DNA of 64,000 nt from Paenibacillus urinalis (GCF_028747985.1 NZ_CP118108.1:2485501-2549500); one strand, 5' to 3'. Numbered from the stretch's first letter, positions 43,441-53,567 are shown. Translations and numbers: made by a program. The notes: generated from the letters alone by a model not told the origin.

Positions 43441-44583
43441 TTAGTAGATACGATATCTGCCGCTTAATGCCAGCAGACTAAAGAAATATAGACAATTGTC
43501 ATAATAGCGACGCTCGCCTTGACGGAGAGGCGTGTTCCAAAATTGGCGGACAAACTGGTCAGCATGGGGGCCGTCCGCAGCCAGTGATGCCATGGCATTA
43601 GTAGCAAGCAGACCAATTGGATGCAAGGATGGCTCGTCGAAGGGCTCACCCTCAATTGTATATCTACGATAATCGGATATATCAATGTCACTGAAGAAGG
43701 ACTGAATCCGATTGGATTGTTCAATCTGCCAGGGATCCTTGCGAAACCATTCCCAGTCCATAGCAATATTCGCTGCAACCCGATATGCATCACTGTAGAA
43801 ATGTCTAAAATCACCGTGTGGTTGAATCGGAGCCGGAGAACCGTCATAGTTCGCATATTCAGGAGAAAGTCCAGTTACCGGATGACAGGCTGTATGCAGG
43901 TAAGCTCGGCTTGCCGCTGCTGCTTCTTTCCAGAAGGCTTGATCTCCTTCATCCGCATAAATAGCAAACAGTTCATAAAAGTGAGGAAGATGATAGGAGG
44001 GATCAGAGAATGACGATTCCGGTACAAACTTAATTAGCCGGTTATGAGGATCCCACATGGGATCGCCTTCGCCATCTTCACCTTGATGTAAGCAAGCTTT
44101 AAGGATTTTTCGAGCTTGTACTTTGTAATCATACGGTGCGCCGCGATCACCCCAGCGGTTCGAGGCAAATATCAGGGCCATGGCAAAAAACTCTTCACCG
44201 TCAGGTGCAGGACCTTGTGACAGCCGGGTTCCGTCAGGCTTGCAATGCCACGCAAAATAATCCTTGTAACGACCCTCAGTATGCTGCATAAACGTGTGGG
44301 AATAATTCCAGAGTCGATCGAATTCTTCTTTCTTGTCCATCTGTACAGCCATCATCATACCATAGGACATTCCCTCAGAACGAACATCATAATTGCCAGT
44401 GTCAAGCATGTAACCCTTGTCCTGATCCATCGGATAATAGATTCGTGTGTTCTCATCTCCATAGAACAAATCGTTCCATGTCTTCTCCAGTTTAGCGATA
44501 ATCTCCTGTTCGTCATAACCCAGTTTTTGAAAAAAGTTGCTGTATGCACCTGTATTGTAAGCGCCCTGACTTAACGTATTCAT
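43441..44583 (-). CDS. rexA: GH8 reducing-end xylose-releasing exo-oligoxylanase (Rex)
   Basis: 380 residues with no signal peptide. Glu70 in SEGMSYG aligns with the catalytic acid of characterised Rex enzymes, and Asp265 in HFYSDAYRVA with the base. Leu320-His321-Pro322 (EPSLHPIG) is the loop that in Rex blocks the reducing-end subsites and makes the enzyme exo-acting, as reported for a Paenibacillus Rex8A. It would remove xylose from the reducing end of imported oligosaccharides. GGAGATCAACA precedes the ATG. A promoter with an overlapping cre-like site lies upstream. The residue-level match makes the call secure. Confidence 0.95.
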   Translation of the reverse strand: MNTLSQGAYNTGAYSNFFQKLGYDEQEIIAKLEKTWNDLFYGDENTRIYYPMDQDKGYMLDTGNYDVRSEGMSYGMMMAVQMDKKEEFDRLWNYSHTFMQHTEGRYKDYFAWHCKPDGTRLSQGPAPDGEEFFAMALIFASNRWGDRGAPYDYKVQARKILKACLHQGEDGEGDPMWDPHNRLIKFVPESSFSDPSYHLPHFYELFAIYADEGDQAFWKEAAAASRAYLHTACHPVTGLSPEYANYDGSPAPIQPHGDFRHFYSDAYRVAANIAMDWEWFRKDPWQIEQSNRIQSFFSDIDISDYRRYTIEGEPFDEPSLHPIGLLATNAMASLAADGPHADQFVRQFWNTPLRQGERRYYDNCLYFFSLLALSGRYRIY

Positions 44584-44616
44584 TGTTGATCTCCTTTTGT
44601 AAAGATTGTTTATGAA

Positions 44617-44656
44617 ATTATATCATGCTTATAGTGTATAAATTAAAGCGTTTACA
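44617..44656 (-). promoter_or_regulatory. Rex promoter with cre site
   Basis: On the minus strand a perfect TATAAT lies at 44617-44622. About 20 bp upstream, TGTAAACGCTTTAA (44643-44656) matches cre at all fixed positions but one and keeps the central CG. It covers the -35 region, which fits direct CcpA repression. The remaining divergent space to 44869 holds no further recognised element. Confidence 0.6.
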
Positions 44657-44869
44657 TTAAAAATCACAGATGTTTTATTTCCAATATTTTCTTATTTGAA
44701 TGGAGATGATAAATTTAAACAAGTCCTATATTCTGTCGGGTAGCTGATAAAGAATGTAGGCGATACACTCGGAGAGAAGGAGCCTCAAGTCTACCGTTAA
44801 GTACAGGTTTCCTTCAATGTGTTGTACTTGGAGTGTAAACTCTAGCTGAAAGGATGGTGGTGATGTAAC

Positions 44870-46153
44870 ATGCTTGGCAATACAGGAGATGTAGATGAAA
44901 ACCTAGAGTTAACTGCACCGCGCGATCCTGTGGGAGTGGATGAATCCTCTTTCAAGACGGACATTGATTACGATTCTCCGGCATATCTGGAACTGATTGC
45001 CCGATCTCTGCTGAACAAGGGTAACAATGTCAGATTAAAACGAGCCATCGATAAGGCCAGACAAGGCGTTCCTGTCGTTATTGCTTACATCGGTGGATCC
45101 ATTACTCAAGGAGCTGGTGCTTCACCCATTCATCTCCAAAGTTATGCCTATCGCTCTTATGAACGATTCAAGCTGATGTTCGCTCCTTCAGATGGAAATT
45201 CAATTCAGCTAGTTAAAGCGGGTGTTGGTGGGACGCCTTCAGAACTTGGTGTCGTACGTTATGAGCGGGATGTCCTCCGAGACGGTACGATTCAGCCGGA
45301 TATCGTGATCATTGAATTTGCCGTAAATGATGCGGACGATGAGACTCGGGGTAACTGTTACGAAAGTTTGGTTTTGAAAGCGCTTGCTAATGGTCATCAC
45401 CCTGCGGTAATTCTGATGTTCAGTGTTTTTCAGAATGATTGGAACCTTCAGGACCGACTTGCTCCGATAGGTTGGCATTATAATCTGCCTATGGTGAGCA
45501 TGAAAGATGCTCTTGTAGAGCAATTCGGAAAGACAAAAGGTGAGGGCAACATCGTATCTAAAGAGCAATATTTTCATGATATTTACCATCCTACCAATGC
45601 GGGACATCGGATCATGGCCGATGCACTGGCTTATCTGTTCCAAGTGACGGATCTATCCGAACCGGATCAGGAAGAGCCGGACCTCAGAAAGACACCACTT
45701 ATCGGGAACGATTATGTCAATGTAAAACTGTTAGATCGAAAGAACGGGAATCAACTTGCCCGGATCGACACAGGCAGGTTTCGGCACATCGATACGGATC
45801 TGCAGATGAGCGAGATGGATGATCATGAATACAGAACGCCGCTTTTCCCGAATAATTGGATGCACGTTCCCGACAAGACAATAAGCCAAAGCTGCTTTAA
45901 GCTGTGTCTGCGATGCAAACGACTTATTCTGATCTTCAAAGACTCCTGCAGCGAGCACTTCGGAACTGCGAATATCAGGGTGGATGGCAAATTCGTCAAA
46001 AAAGCGGATCCACACCAAGTGAACTGGACACATTGCCATGCCATGCTCCTGTTCGATGAGAATCAGGCGAAGGAGCATACGATTGAAATTGAAATGATGG
46101 AGGGGCATGAGGATAGACTGTTCACTATACTCGGTTTTGGATATGTCGATTAA
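44870..46153 (+). CDS. SGNH/GDSL-type esterase, likely xylo-oligosaccharide deacetylase
   Basis: 427 residues with no signal peptide. SGNH blocks: Ser in YIGGSITQGAG, Gly in AGVGGTPSELG, Asn in EFAVNDADDE, and the Asp-His pair in HDIYHPTNAGH. The last 140 residues (from about GNDYVNVKLLDRKNG) form a beta-rich domain. Its position between Rex and a second esterase points to removal of acetyl groups from imported xylo-oligosaccharides (inference). The ribosome site is GGTGGTGA, 6 nt before the ATG. Confidence 0.85.
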   Translation: MLGNTGDVDENLELTAPRDPVGVDESSFKTDIDYDSPAYLELIARSLLNKGNNVRLKRAIDKARQGVPVVIAYIGGSITQGAGASPIHLQSYAYRSYERFKLMFAPSDGNSIQLVKAGVGGTPSELGVVRYERDVLRDGTIQPDIVIIEFAVNDADDETRGNCYESLVLKALANGHHPAVILMFSVFQNDWNLQDRLAPIGWHYNLPMVSMKDALVEQFGKTKGEGNIVSKEQYFHDIYHPTNAGHRIMADALAYLFQVTDLSEPDQEEPDLRKTPLIGNDYVNVKLLDRKNGNQLARIDTGRFRHIDTDLQMSEMDDHEYRTPLFPNNWMHVPDKTISQSCFKLCLRCKRLILIFKDSCSEHFGTANIRVDGKFVKKADPHQVNWTHCHAMLLFDENQAKEHTIEIEMMEGHEDRLFTILGFGYVD

Positions 46154-46191
46154 GGACATGTATTCAGCCAATGGGATCATGCAAGCCGTGA

Positions 46192-46974
<783 letters not shown>

Positions 46975-47046
46975 CCAGACAGTAGGAAGATCACAGTATT
47001 ACTAGGATATAAACCAATCTATTAAAATATCAGGAGGTCGTTTACC

Positions 47047-47682
47047 ATGTTCAAATTCAGTAAAAAATTGTTGACAGTTGTTCTTGCCGCTTCTATGAGT
47101 TTTGGAGTATTTGCCGCAACTTCAAGTGCTGCGACGGATTACTGGCAGAATTGGACAGATGGTGGAGGAACCGTTAATGCCGTGAATGGCTCAGGTGGTA
47201 ACTACAGTGTAAACTGGCAGAACACCGGCAATTTCGTTGTGGGTAAAGGTTGGACATACGGTACACCTAATAGGGTAGTTAACTATAATGCCGGCGTATT
47301 TGCTCCTTCAGGTAACGGATATTTGACCTTTTATGGTTGGACCAGAAATTCACTAATCGAGTACTACGTGGTAGACAACTGGGGAACCTATCGTCCTACT
47401 GGAACATACAAAGGCACAGTGAACAGTGATGGCGGAACGTATGACATCTACACGACTATGAGATATAATGCGCCTTCCATTGACGGTACTCAAACCTTCC
47501 CTCAGTACTGGAGCGTAAGACAAACCAAGCGGCCTATTGGTGTAAATTCCACGATCACATTCAGTAATCATGTTAATGCATGGGCGAGCAAAGGTATGCA
47601 CTTAGGCAATAGCTGGTCCTATCAGGTTATGGCTACTGAGGGATATCAGAGCAGCGGTAGCTCTAACGTGACAGTCTGGTAA
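47047..47682 (+). CDS. xynA: GH11 endo-1,4-beta-xylanase, secreted
   Basis: 211 residues, very like B. subtilis XynA along its length. Signal peptide [24 protein letters not shown], mature start [12 protein letters not shown]. The nucleophile is Glu105 (LIEYYVVD) and the acid/base Glu198 (VMATEGYQS); the thumb tip is [17 protein letters not shown] lies before the ATG. It is a short single-domain xylanase without CBM, encoded as its own unit with a terminator. It attacks open xylan stretches and so complements the branch-guided GH30. Confidence 0.97.
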   Translation: MFKFSKKLLTVVLAASMSFGVFAATSSAATDYWQNWTDGGGTVNAVNGSGGNYSVNWQNTGNFVVGKGWTYGTPNRVVNYNAGVFAPSGNGYLTFYGWTRNSLIEYYVVDNWGTYRPTGTYKGTVNSDGGTYDIYTTMRYNAPSIDGTQTFPQYWSVRQTKRPIGVNSTITFSNHVNAWASKGMHLGNSWSYQVMATEGYQSSGSSNVTVW

Positions 47683-47737
47683 CAAGATCAAATGAAGTGA
47701 AGCACTTGTAATATTGATATTTATTGATATTCATATA

Positions 47738-47770
47738 GCAAAACAGGTCCAAAGACCTGTTTTGCTTTCA
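47738..47770 (+). terminator. Rho-independent terminator after GH11
   Basis: A perfect 12-bp stem (47738-47749 with 47754-47765), loop CAAA, ends in TTTTGCTTT. Confidence 0.88.
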
Positions 47771-47795
47771 ATGTAGTTTTAAAGGAGACTATGGA

Positions 47796-48635
47796 ATGAG
47801 AAAGCTGATCCTGTGCTTATTTATTGTGGCAGCCGCTGGCTTGAGCGCTTGTTCAACGAATGAATCTGATGTAAGCGATGATTTAGTATACGTAGAAGGT
47901 GGAACGTTTAAGAGCAGCAAGTCTACTTTTAGTGATTCAGACATCACGATTTCCGATTTTTATATTGGAAAATATGAAGTAACTCAGAAGGAATGGATGG
48001 AGATTATGGGAGAGAATCCGTCCGGATTCAAAGGAGAAGATCTGCCGGTTGAAACGGTAAGCTGGTACGATGCCGTGGAATACTGCAATCAGCGTAGTCT
48101 TAAGGAGAATTTGAAACCTTACTACAACATTGATAAGAGTACTATAGATAAGAAGAATAAGAATGAGAACGATCATTTGAAATGGACGGTTACCATAAAC
48201 GAAGATGCTAACGGTTATCGCCTGCCGACTGAGGCTGAGTGGGAATACGCTGCAAGTGGAGGCCAGAAAAGTCTGAATTATGCCTATAGTGGAAGCAATA
48301 ACCCAGATGAAGTGGCATGGTACTGGATAAATGCAGGGGATAACATATTAACTGGTGATTGGAGCTGGCCCGCCATCGAGAACAATCGAAATCAAACGAA
48401 GAAAGCTGGGTCCCTGAAAGCCAATGAGTTAGGGATTTATGATATGTCTGGTAATGTGCGAGAATGGTGCTGGGATTGGTACAGCCACCCCGACAGCCCG
48501 GAGAATTCTTGGCGTGTAGTAAAGGGCGGCGGCTGGATCGGCGGGGTTAATAATAATGAGATCTCGTTTCCCGGAAAATTTGATGCGAATGGTTTTGGTC
48601 CTGATCAGGGCTTCCGAGTGGTCCGAGGAAAATGA
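47796..48635 (+). CDS. SUMF1/FGE-fold lipoprotein without catalytic cysteines
   Basis: 279 residues. Lipobox GLSACS lipidates Cys19. The rest is the formylglycine-generating-enzyme fold (VEGGTFKSS, YEVTQKEWMEIMG, PVETVSWYDAVEYCN, YRLPTEAEWEYAASGG, NVREWCWDWY, GFRVVRGK). The cysteine pair that true FGE uses near the C-terminus is absent (VVKGGGWIGGVNNNEISFPGK), so it should not oxidise sulfatase cysteines. C-type-lectin-like or unrelated oxidoreductase roles are known for this fold; none can be assigned. AAAGGAGA precedes the ATG. It lies right after GH11 but past a terminator. Confidence 0.85.
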   Translation: MRKLILCLFIVAAAGLSACSTNESDVSDDLVYVEGGTFKSSKSTFSDSDITISDFYIGKYEVTQKEWMEIMGENPSGFKGEDLPVETVSWYDAVEYCNQRSLKENLKPYYNIDKSTIDKKNKNENDHLKWTVTINEDANGYRLPTEAEWEYAASGGQKSLNYAYSGSNNPDEVAWYWINAGDNILTGDWSWPAIENNRNQTKKAGSLKANELGIYDMSGNVREWCWDWYSHPDSPENSWRVVKGGGWIGGVNNNEISFPGKFDANGFGPDQGFRVVRGK

Positions 48636-48725
48636 TCGGCTCATTTACAACAGAAGGACTTACTATACAGGGTATACGTTCTAGATTTGATTGGCAGCAT
48701 GAAACATACGGCTACGACCAATATT

Positions 48726-48762
48726 CCCAGTCGTAATCCGCTGCACGCTGAGTACGACTGGG
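48726..48762 (+). repeat. Inverted repeat, possible hairpin
   Basis: CCCAGTCGTA (48726-48735) and TACGACTGGG (48753-48762) are perfect 10-bp arms with a 17-nt loop. There is no T tract, so it may be a stabilising 3' structure or the scar of an old element. Confidence 0.5.
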
Positions 48763-48791
48763 TAAAATATACGATTAACTAGTATTTCACG

Positions 48792-48823
48792 AAGAAGCAG
48801 TTGATGATGAACTGCTTCTTTTT
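48792..48823 (+). terminator. Rho-independent terminator
   Basis: An 11-bp stem (48792-48802 with 48810-48820), 7-nt loop, then a T-run. It ends the SUMF1-fold gene unit. Confidence 0.85.
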
Positions 48824-48827
48824 GTGT

Positions 48828-48856
48828 TTATACTATTATGCAGTATTCGTTATAAT
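48828..48856 (+). promoter_or_regulatory. Candidate promoter of FAD oxidoreductase
   Basis: A perfect TATAAT at 48851-48856 has a weak -35 (TTATAC, 17 bp away), 31 bp before the start codon. Confidence 0.4.
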
Positions 48857-48887
48857 GGAGTCATTGGTTGAAGAAAGGAATGTAAGC

Positions 48888-50009
48888 ATGAAGAAAGTCA
48901 TCGTAGTAGGAGCAGGTATACTCGGAGCATCAACTGCTTATCACTTAGCAAAGCTTGGTGCAGAGGTCTTGGTTATAGATCGTAAGGATGAAGGTCAGGC
49001 CACCGATGCTGCGGCGGGAATTATATGCCCATGGTTATCACAGAGGCGTAATCGGGCATGGTACCAGCTCGCGAAGGGCGGAGCTCGTTATTACCCGGAA
49101 CTGATCGACAGCTTAGAGAAAGAGGGCGAAACAGAAACGGGTTATGCCGGAGTCGGTGTCCTTAGCATTCATACGGATGTGGAGAAGATCGGTAAAATGG
49201 AGGAACGGGCACAGAAGCGGAAGCTGGACGCACCTGAGATTGGCGACATTACGCAGAAAAGCACGGATGAGACCCATCAGCTCTTCCCACTGCTAGCAGA
49301 AGGGTACCATGCTGTATACGTTAGCGGGGGAGCCAGAGTAGATGGCCGGGCACTGCGTGATGCGCTTCTTCGGTCGGCGGTGCGTAACGGAGCCAAGCTT
49401 ATTCATGGAGATGCCGTTCTGGAGTATACATCAAACCAGGTAACGGGGGTATCTGTTGGTCAAGAACGATATTCTGCTGATGAAGTCATTGTGTGTGCTG
49501 GCGCCTGGGCCAATTCCTTGTTCGCACCCTTAGGCATTCATTTTAAAGTAACCTACCAGAAAGCACAGATTATGCATCTTCAGGTTGCTGATTATGAAAA
49601 TACCGGGGACTGGCCTGTCGTTATGCCGCCAACGGATCAATATCTGCTGTCATTTGATGAGCAAAAAATAGTCATCGGTGCGACACATGAGAACGATATC
49701 GAAGGCTATGATACCAGAGTAACAGCTGGAGGAATGCAGGAAATTCTGAACAAAGGGCTGGAGCTCGCTCCTGGCTTGGAGAACAGTACTTTTCAAGAGG
49801 TCCGAGTGGGGTTCCGTCCATTTACACCAGGATTCCTGCCTGTCATAGGTGCAGTTCCAGGATGGGAAGGGCTTATGACGGCGAATGGACTAGGTGCCTC
49901 TGGACTTACAATGGGGCCCTATATCGGGAACCAGCTTGCTAAGCTGGCACTTGGAATGGAGCTCGACATCGACCTGGAGAATTATGATGTTCGTAAGGCG
50001 ATGGAATAG
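48888..50009 (+). CDS. FAD-dependent oxidoreductase (DAO/glycine-oxidase-like)
   Basis: 373 residues from ATG 48888 (AAAGGA 8 nt upstream). N-terminal Rossmann motif VVGAGILGASTAYHLAKLGAEVLVID binds FAD; DAAAGIICPWLSQRRN and GVRVGFRPFTPGFLPVIG-like sequence (EVRVGFRPFTPGFLPVIGAV) with TANGLGASGLTMGP near the end are typical of the DAO family (D-amino-acid dehydrogenase, glycine oxidase). Cytosolic. Bounded by terminators on both sides, so monocistronic. The exact amine substrate is not readable. Confidence 0.88.
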   Translation: MKKVIVVGAGILGASTAYHLAKLGAEVLVIDRKDEGQATDAAAGIICPWLSQRRNRAWYQLAKGGARYYPELIDSLEKEGETETGYAGVGVLSIHTDVEKIGKMEERAQKRKLDAPEIGDITQKSTDETHQLFPLLAEGYHAVYVSGGARVDGRALRDALLRSAVRNGAKLIHGDAVLEYTSNQVTGVSVGQERYSADEVIVCAGAWANSLFAPLGIHFKVTYQKAQIMHLQVADYENTGDWPVVMPPTDQYLLSFDEQKIVIGATHENDIEGYDTRVTAGGMQEILNKGLELAPGLENSTFQEVRVGFRPFTPGFLPVIGAVPGWEGLMTANGLGASGLTMGPYIGNQLAKLALGMELDIDLENYDVRKAME

Positions 50010-50021
50010 AACTAGACGAAG

Positions 50022-50072
50022 AGAAGCCTACGTTTCTCCCAAGCTATAGGGAGGGGAAGTAGGCTTTTCTTT
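50022..50072 (+). terminator. Terminator between convergent genes
   Basis: AGCCTAC pairs with GTAGGCT, with an inner TCTCCC/GGGAGG stem, then TTTTCTTTTC. It serves the FAD oxidoreductase gene and may also end the convergent hydrolase gene. Confidence 0.75.
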
Positions 50073-50080
50073 TCTTTATT

Positions 50081-51118
50081 TTAATTTCTTGCATTTATTG
50101 ATCTGTTCGGATGAAGCGACAACAAGTGTCTTAAATTGTCATCAATAAATTTGCTGTCAGCACTGTTGATTCCGCGACCGGCAAAGTGGCCCCAGATCGA
50201 TTCAATAGGACGAAGCACAGCATTTGGTATAAGCTTAGCCTCGTATGCATTTTCGTCTGAAGTACAAAATAGATCCGTACTCCCTGGCATAATGCAGGCT
50301 TGTGCTTTTATGTTCTGTAATGCCTTATCAAAATCTCCTTTATAGACCGGATTAGCACTTATATCTGCATTTTGGCCTGTCCATAGCATGGCAAGGACAT
50401 TGTGCGGATCCATCTTCATAAAGCTGTCATCCCAAACGCCAGCGACAAAATCCTCTAGTGTGTCAAATCCCATATCACGATATAGTCCTTCTCTGTAATA
50501 GGTTTGGGATAGCCCCCATCCCGCATAAACTCGGCCAACACTTCGCATATGTGCAGAGGTCAATTGGTTTACTTTACTTGAATCGAAGTCAATAGCAGCC
50601 ATAAGTGCAGCCTTCATTCCGTCAAGGACCACATACGCTTGCGGCCAAGTCTTTGCAGCTCCACAGAAAGGTGCAATTCGTTCCACCATGTCGGGGTAAC
50701 TTGCCGCCCATTGAAATGATTGGATACCGCCCATCGACCATCCAACGACGAGTGCTATCTTTTCAATGCCGAATTTTTCAGTGACCAGCCGATGTTGGAA
50801 ATTCACGTTGTCATAGATCGTAACTTGTGGAAAATGTCCCCGGTCGAAAGGCGGAGCTGTGTTGCTCGGAGACGAAGACAGTCCGTTTCCCAGCAGATTT
50901 GGAATGATAATGAAATATTTCTGTGGATCCAGTGCCATGCCGTTTCCAATTAACCATTCATTCTGAACATGCTGGTCGCCAAACGCTGTTGGATAGACGA
51001 TCACATTATCCTTCTTTTCGTTCAATACTCCATACGTCTTATAAGCAAGAAATGCGTTTGGTAAAGTCACTCCTGATTGCAAATTAACGTCACCCAGATC
51101 AAAAACCTCGTAATCCAT
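50081..51118 (-). CDS. MetX-like alpha/beta-fold hydrolase or acyltransferase
   Basis: 345 residues. Catalytic triad candidates: Ser in VVGWSMGGIQSFQW, Asp in MPGSTDLFCTSD, His in SIWGHFAGRG. The N-terminal YKTYGVLNEKKDNVIVYPTAFGD and NLLGNGLSSSPS pattern is that of the homoserine O-acetyltransferase (MetX) fold family. Many such homologues are plain hydrolases and the methionine operon context is absent here, so it should not be named metX. GAAGGGAGC precedes the ATG. It is divergent from a LysR gene that probably regulates it. Confidence 0.82.
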   Translation of the reverse strand: MDYEVFDLGDVNLQSGVTLPNAFLAYKTYGVLNEKKDNVIVYPTAFGDQHVQNEWLIGNGMALDPQKYFIIIPNLLGNGLSSSPSNTAPPFDRGHFPQVTIYDNVNFQHRLVTEKFGIEKIALVVGWSMGGIQSFQWAASYPDMVERIAPFCGAAKTWPQAYVVLDGMKAALMAAIDFDSSKVNQLTSAHMRSVGRVYAGWGLSQTYYREGLYRDMGFDTLEDFVAGVWDDSFMKMDPHNVLAMLWTGQNADISANPVYKGDFDKALQNIKAQACIMPGSTDLFCTSDENAYEAKLIPNAVLRPIESIWGHFAGRGINSADSKFIDDNLRHLLSLHPNRSINARN

Positions 51119-51226
51119 TGATTTACTGCTCCCTTCATCTTGAACCCTTAAATTACAAATGCATTTGTTGTTGTTAGTATAGTGCTATGGTAATCTCAAT
51201 AAAAGTGAACAGAATTCATAGCTATA

Positions 51227-51241
51227 TTCAATAATATTGAA
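51227..51241 (+). promoter_or_regulatory. LysR-type operator candidate
   Basis: TTCAATAATATTGAA is a palindrome with one central base and contains the LysR T-N11-A signature. It lies 19 bp before the LysR start codon in the divergent region, so autoregulation and control of the hydrolase are both possible. Confidence 0.55.
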
Positions 51242-51260
51242 AGTGAATGGGGGTTGCAGA

Positions 51261-52178
51261 ATGGAATTGCGACAACTGAATACGTTTCGCACGGTTGCTT
51301 CAACTTTAAATTTCAGTCGGGCTGCAGAGGCTCTGAATTATGTCCCTTCCAACGTCACGATGCAGATCAAAGCATTGGAGGAGGAGCTTGGTGTTCGTTT
51401 ATTTGACCGATTGGGCAAACAACTCGTACTTACCACAGCGGGGAAGCGATTCCTAAGCCATGTTCATACCATTTTAGAAGAATTGGATGAAGCTCGAAGT
51501 GCCGTTCATGAAAATGATAATTTATTAAGCGGGACCCTGACGATCAGTGCCAACGAAGTATTGTGTGCCTATCGGCTTCCCACCGTATTTCAGCAGTTTC
51601 GTTCGCGGTATCCGGGAATCCGGCTTATTTTCCGCTCTGTTCCGAATCAGGTGCTCAAGCAAACGCTCTTCGAGGGAACTGCAGATGTGGTGTTTATGCT
51701 GGATGAAGCCATTCTCTCGACGGGACTTACAGTGGAACCGCTGCTAGAAGAAACGTTCCGTTTTTTCGTTGCTCCTGACCATCCGCTGGCCGAAAGAAGT
51801 ATACTACAGCTGGAAGATTTTCACGGAGAAGTGTTTCTGGTCAACGAAAAAGGCTGTACCTATCGAACCATGTTTGACCGTTCGTTTGAGAAAAAGGGGA
51901 TTGATGATATTACCTATTTGGAGTTTCAAAATGCGGAAGCGATTAAACAATGTGCTATAGCGAGAATCGGCATTGCCTTTCTTCCTGAAATAACAGTGGA
52001 AGCCGAGGTTGAACGAGGTGAGCTCATTGCACTTCCATGGGAAATCCCGGACCTGCACGTATACACACATATGGTATGGCATAAAGACAAGTGGCTCTCA
52101 CCCATCATATTATCTTTCATAGAAACAGCAAGGGAAGTGATGGCTGTAGAGGAGGGAAATTCAAAGGTTACTTCGTAA
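51261..52178 (+). CDS. LysR family transcriptional regulator
   Basis: 305 residues from ATG 51261. N-terminal winged HTH MELRQLNTFRTVASTLNFSRAAEALNYVPSNVT followed by the linker helix and a two-lobe inducer domain starting at SGTLTISANEVLCAYRLP. The frame is open to 51237, but GGGGGT sits just before ATG 51261 and the family always begins at MELRQL. Divergent from the MetX-like hydrolase, its likely target. Ligand unknown. Confidence 0.9.
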   Translation: MELRQLNTFRTVASTLNFSRAAEALNYVPSNVTMQIKALEEELGVRLFDRLGKQLVLTTAGKRFLSHVHTILEELDEARSAVHENDNLLSGTLTISANEVLCAYRLPTVFQQFRSRYPGIRLIFRSVPNQVLKQTLFEGTADVVFMLDEAILSTGLTVEPLLEETFRFFVAPDHPLAERSILQLEDFHGEVFLVNEKGCTYRTMFDRSFEKKGIDDITYLEFQNAEAIKQCAIARIGIAFLPEITVEAEVERGELIALPWEIPDLHVYTHMVWHKDKWLSPIILSFIETAREVMAVEEGNSKVTS

Positions 52179-52228
52179 ATTCTACATTTGTACAGCTTGA
52201 ACGGCTGCTTATGGTGAAATTACAAATA

Positions 52229-52264
52229 GGAGAGCTGCATAAATAGTATACAGCTCTCCATTTT
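52229..52264 (+). terminator. Bidirectional terminator, LysR/P450
   Basis: GGAGAGCTG (52229-52237) pairs with CAGCTCTCC (52251-52259), followed by ATTTT, between two convergent genes. Confidence 0.82.
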
Positions 52265-52283
52265 CAATTGGATTTTAGTTAGC

Positions 52284-53516
52284 TTATTTTCTGTAAACTC
52301 GTACCGGCAGTGAAGAGAGCATTTTTCCTGCAGCAGATGGCGTCAGGTTCTCTTCCAGGTTAAAGCCTGGAACCGGCTCGATTCTTGCAAACTTATCCAT
52401 GAACATGCTGATTCCTGTAATAGCTTCCAGCCTAGCGAGAGGTGCACCTAGACAGAAGTGAGGACCGTTTCCGAAGGTCAAGTGCTGCTTGTTATTCTGT
52501 CTATGAATATTTAACGTAAACGGATCTTCGAATACTTCACCATCCATATTCGCTGCACTCATCCAGGCAACCACGACGTCCCCTTTCTTCAGGTCAACAC
52601 CAAGCAAGTTATTATCCACTTTGACCGTACGGTCCATCTTCGCTACATTAAAACGATAGCGCAGCATTTCCTCCACCGTATTCGGAAGCAGCTCACGGTT
52701 TGTACGAACCTCATTATATATTTCCTGATTGTCATATAAGAAGGAGTAGAACGTATTGGCCAGCAAGTGGCTTGTCGTTTCAATGCCTGCTCCCAGAATG
52801 AACATCGTTGTTCTAACAATATCATCATCGGATAACTGGTCTCCATCCACTTCTGCCCGGATCAAATCCGATATGATATCATCCGACAGATTGGATCTTT
52901 TTTGGACAATATAAGGGTAGAGATAGGAATAGTATTCAACAGCGGCTTTGCGTTTACGCTCATTCACCGTTTCTTGGTTCTCCTTGGGCATAGGAAGGAA
53001 CAAGTCATATACCCATTGCTGAAATAACATTCGGTCTTTGGTAGGGACGCCTAATAGATCCGCAATAACTATCGTAGGCAGGGCACTGGCAAACTCGTCG
53101 ACAATATCAATGACGGGCTTGTCCTCCATGGAGTCAATCAACTCGCTTACGATTTCCTGGATTCGAAGCTCCCATAGCTTCAAGCTGCGTGGGGTAAATG
53201 CAGCAGCTAGCAGGGAGCGGCTCTTTCGGTGTTCGGGAGGATCTGTCATCAGGTTAAATTTCCCGGCGTGCTTACCTTCGTCGACATCAGCGCCAACGCT
53301 GATGGTCGTACGTGTTCTGACGTTAGAGAAATGCTCATAATCACTCAGCACACGTTTTACATCGTTATAGCGGAATACATTCCATGTGTTCGTTGCCTCA
53401 TTATAGCTGACAGGATCGTTCTGAAGCTTGTCCTTATACCAGGCATAAGGGCTGAATTCCTCTGACGACGATTTGAATTCGGTAATTTCCTCCAAGGATA
53501 TAATTTCATTGTTCAC
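52284..53516 (-). CDS. Cytochrome P450
   Basis: 410 residues from GTG 53516 (GGAGGGA 6 nt upstream); a longer frame to 53531 would include the ribosome site itself. Soluble bacterial type: I-helix oxygen-activation region FILGAGIETTSHLLANT, EXXR in TVEEMLRYR and heme-ligand loop FGNGPHFCLGAPLARLE with the proximal Cys. It resembles CYP107-type enzymes. It hydroxylates an unknown small molecule and needs external ferredoxin/reductase, not encoded here. The divergent PadR regulator and a shared dyad suggest inducible control, as in detoxification or secondary metabolism. Confidence 0.93.
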   Translation of the reverse strand: MNNEIISLEEITEFKSSSEEFSPYAWYKDKLQNDPVSYNEATNTWNVFRYNDVKRVLSDYEHFSNVRTRTTISVGADVDEGKHAGKFNLMTDPPEHRKSRSLLAAAFTPRSLKLWELRIQEIVSELIDSMEDKPVIDIVDEFASALPTIVIADLLGVPTKDRMLFQQWVYDLFLPMPKENQETVNERKRKAAVEYYSYLYPYIVQKRSNLSDDIISDLIRAEVDGDQLSDDDIVRTTMFILGAGIETTSHLLANTFYSFLYDNQEIYNEVRTNRELLPNTVEEMLRYRFNVAKMDRTVKVDNNLLGVDLKKGDVVVAWMSAANMDGEVFEDPFTLNIHRQNNKQHLTFGNGPHFCLGAPLARLEAITGISMFMDKFARIEPVPGFNLEENLTPSAAGKMLSSLPVRVYRK

Positions 53517-53567
53517 GATCAATCCCTCCACTCATTTGTGAGAATATGGTGTTGAATAAGCTTTAAC

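Noticed and set aside
45731..46180. Minus-strand ORF of 149 codons
   Set aside because: Antisense to the SGNH esterase; no ribosome site and no recognisable motif.
47796..48635. Formylglycine-generating enzyme
   Set aside because: The essential C-terminal cysteines are absent and no sulfatase gene is nearby.
50081..51118. Naming the MetX-like protein as homoserine O-acetyltransferase
   Set aside because: The fold family matches, but no methionine-pathway neighbour is present and many homologues are hydrolases.
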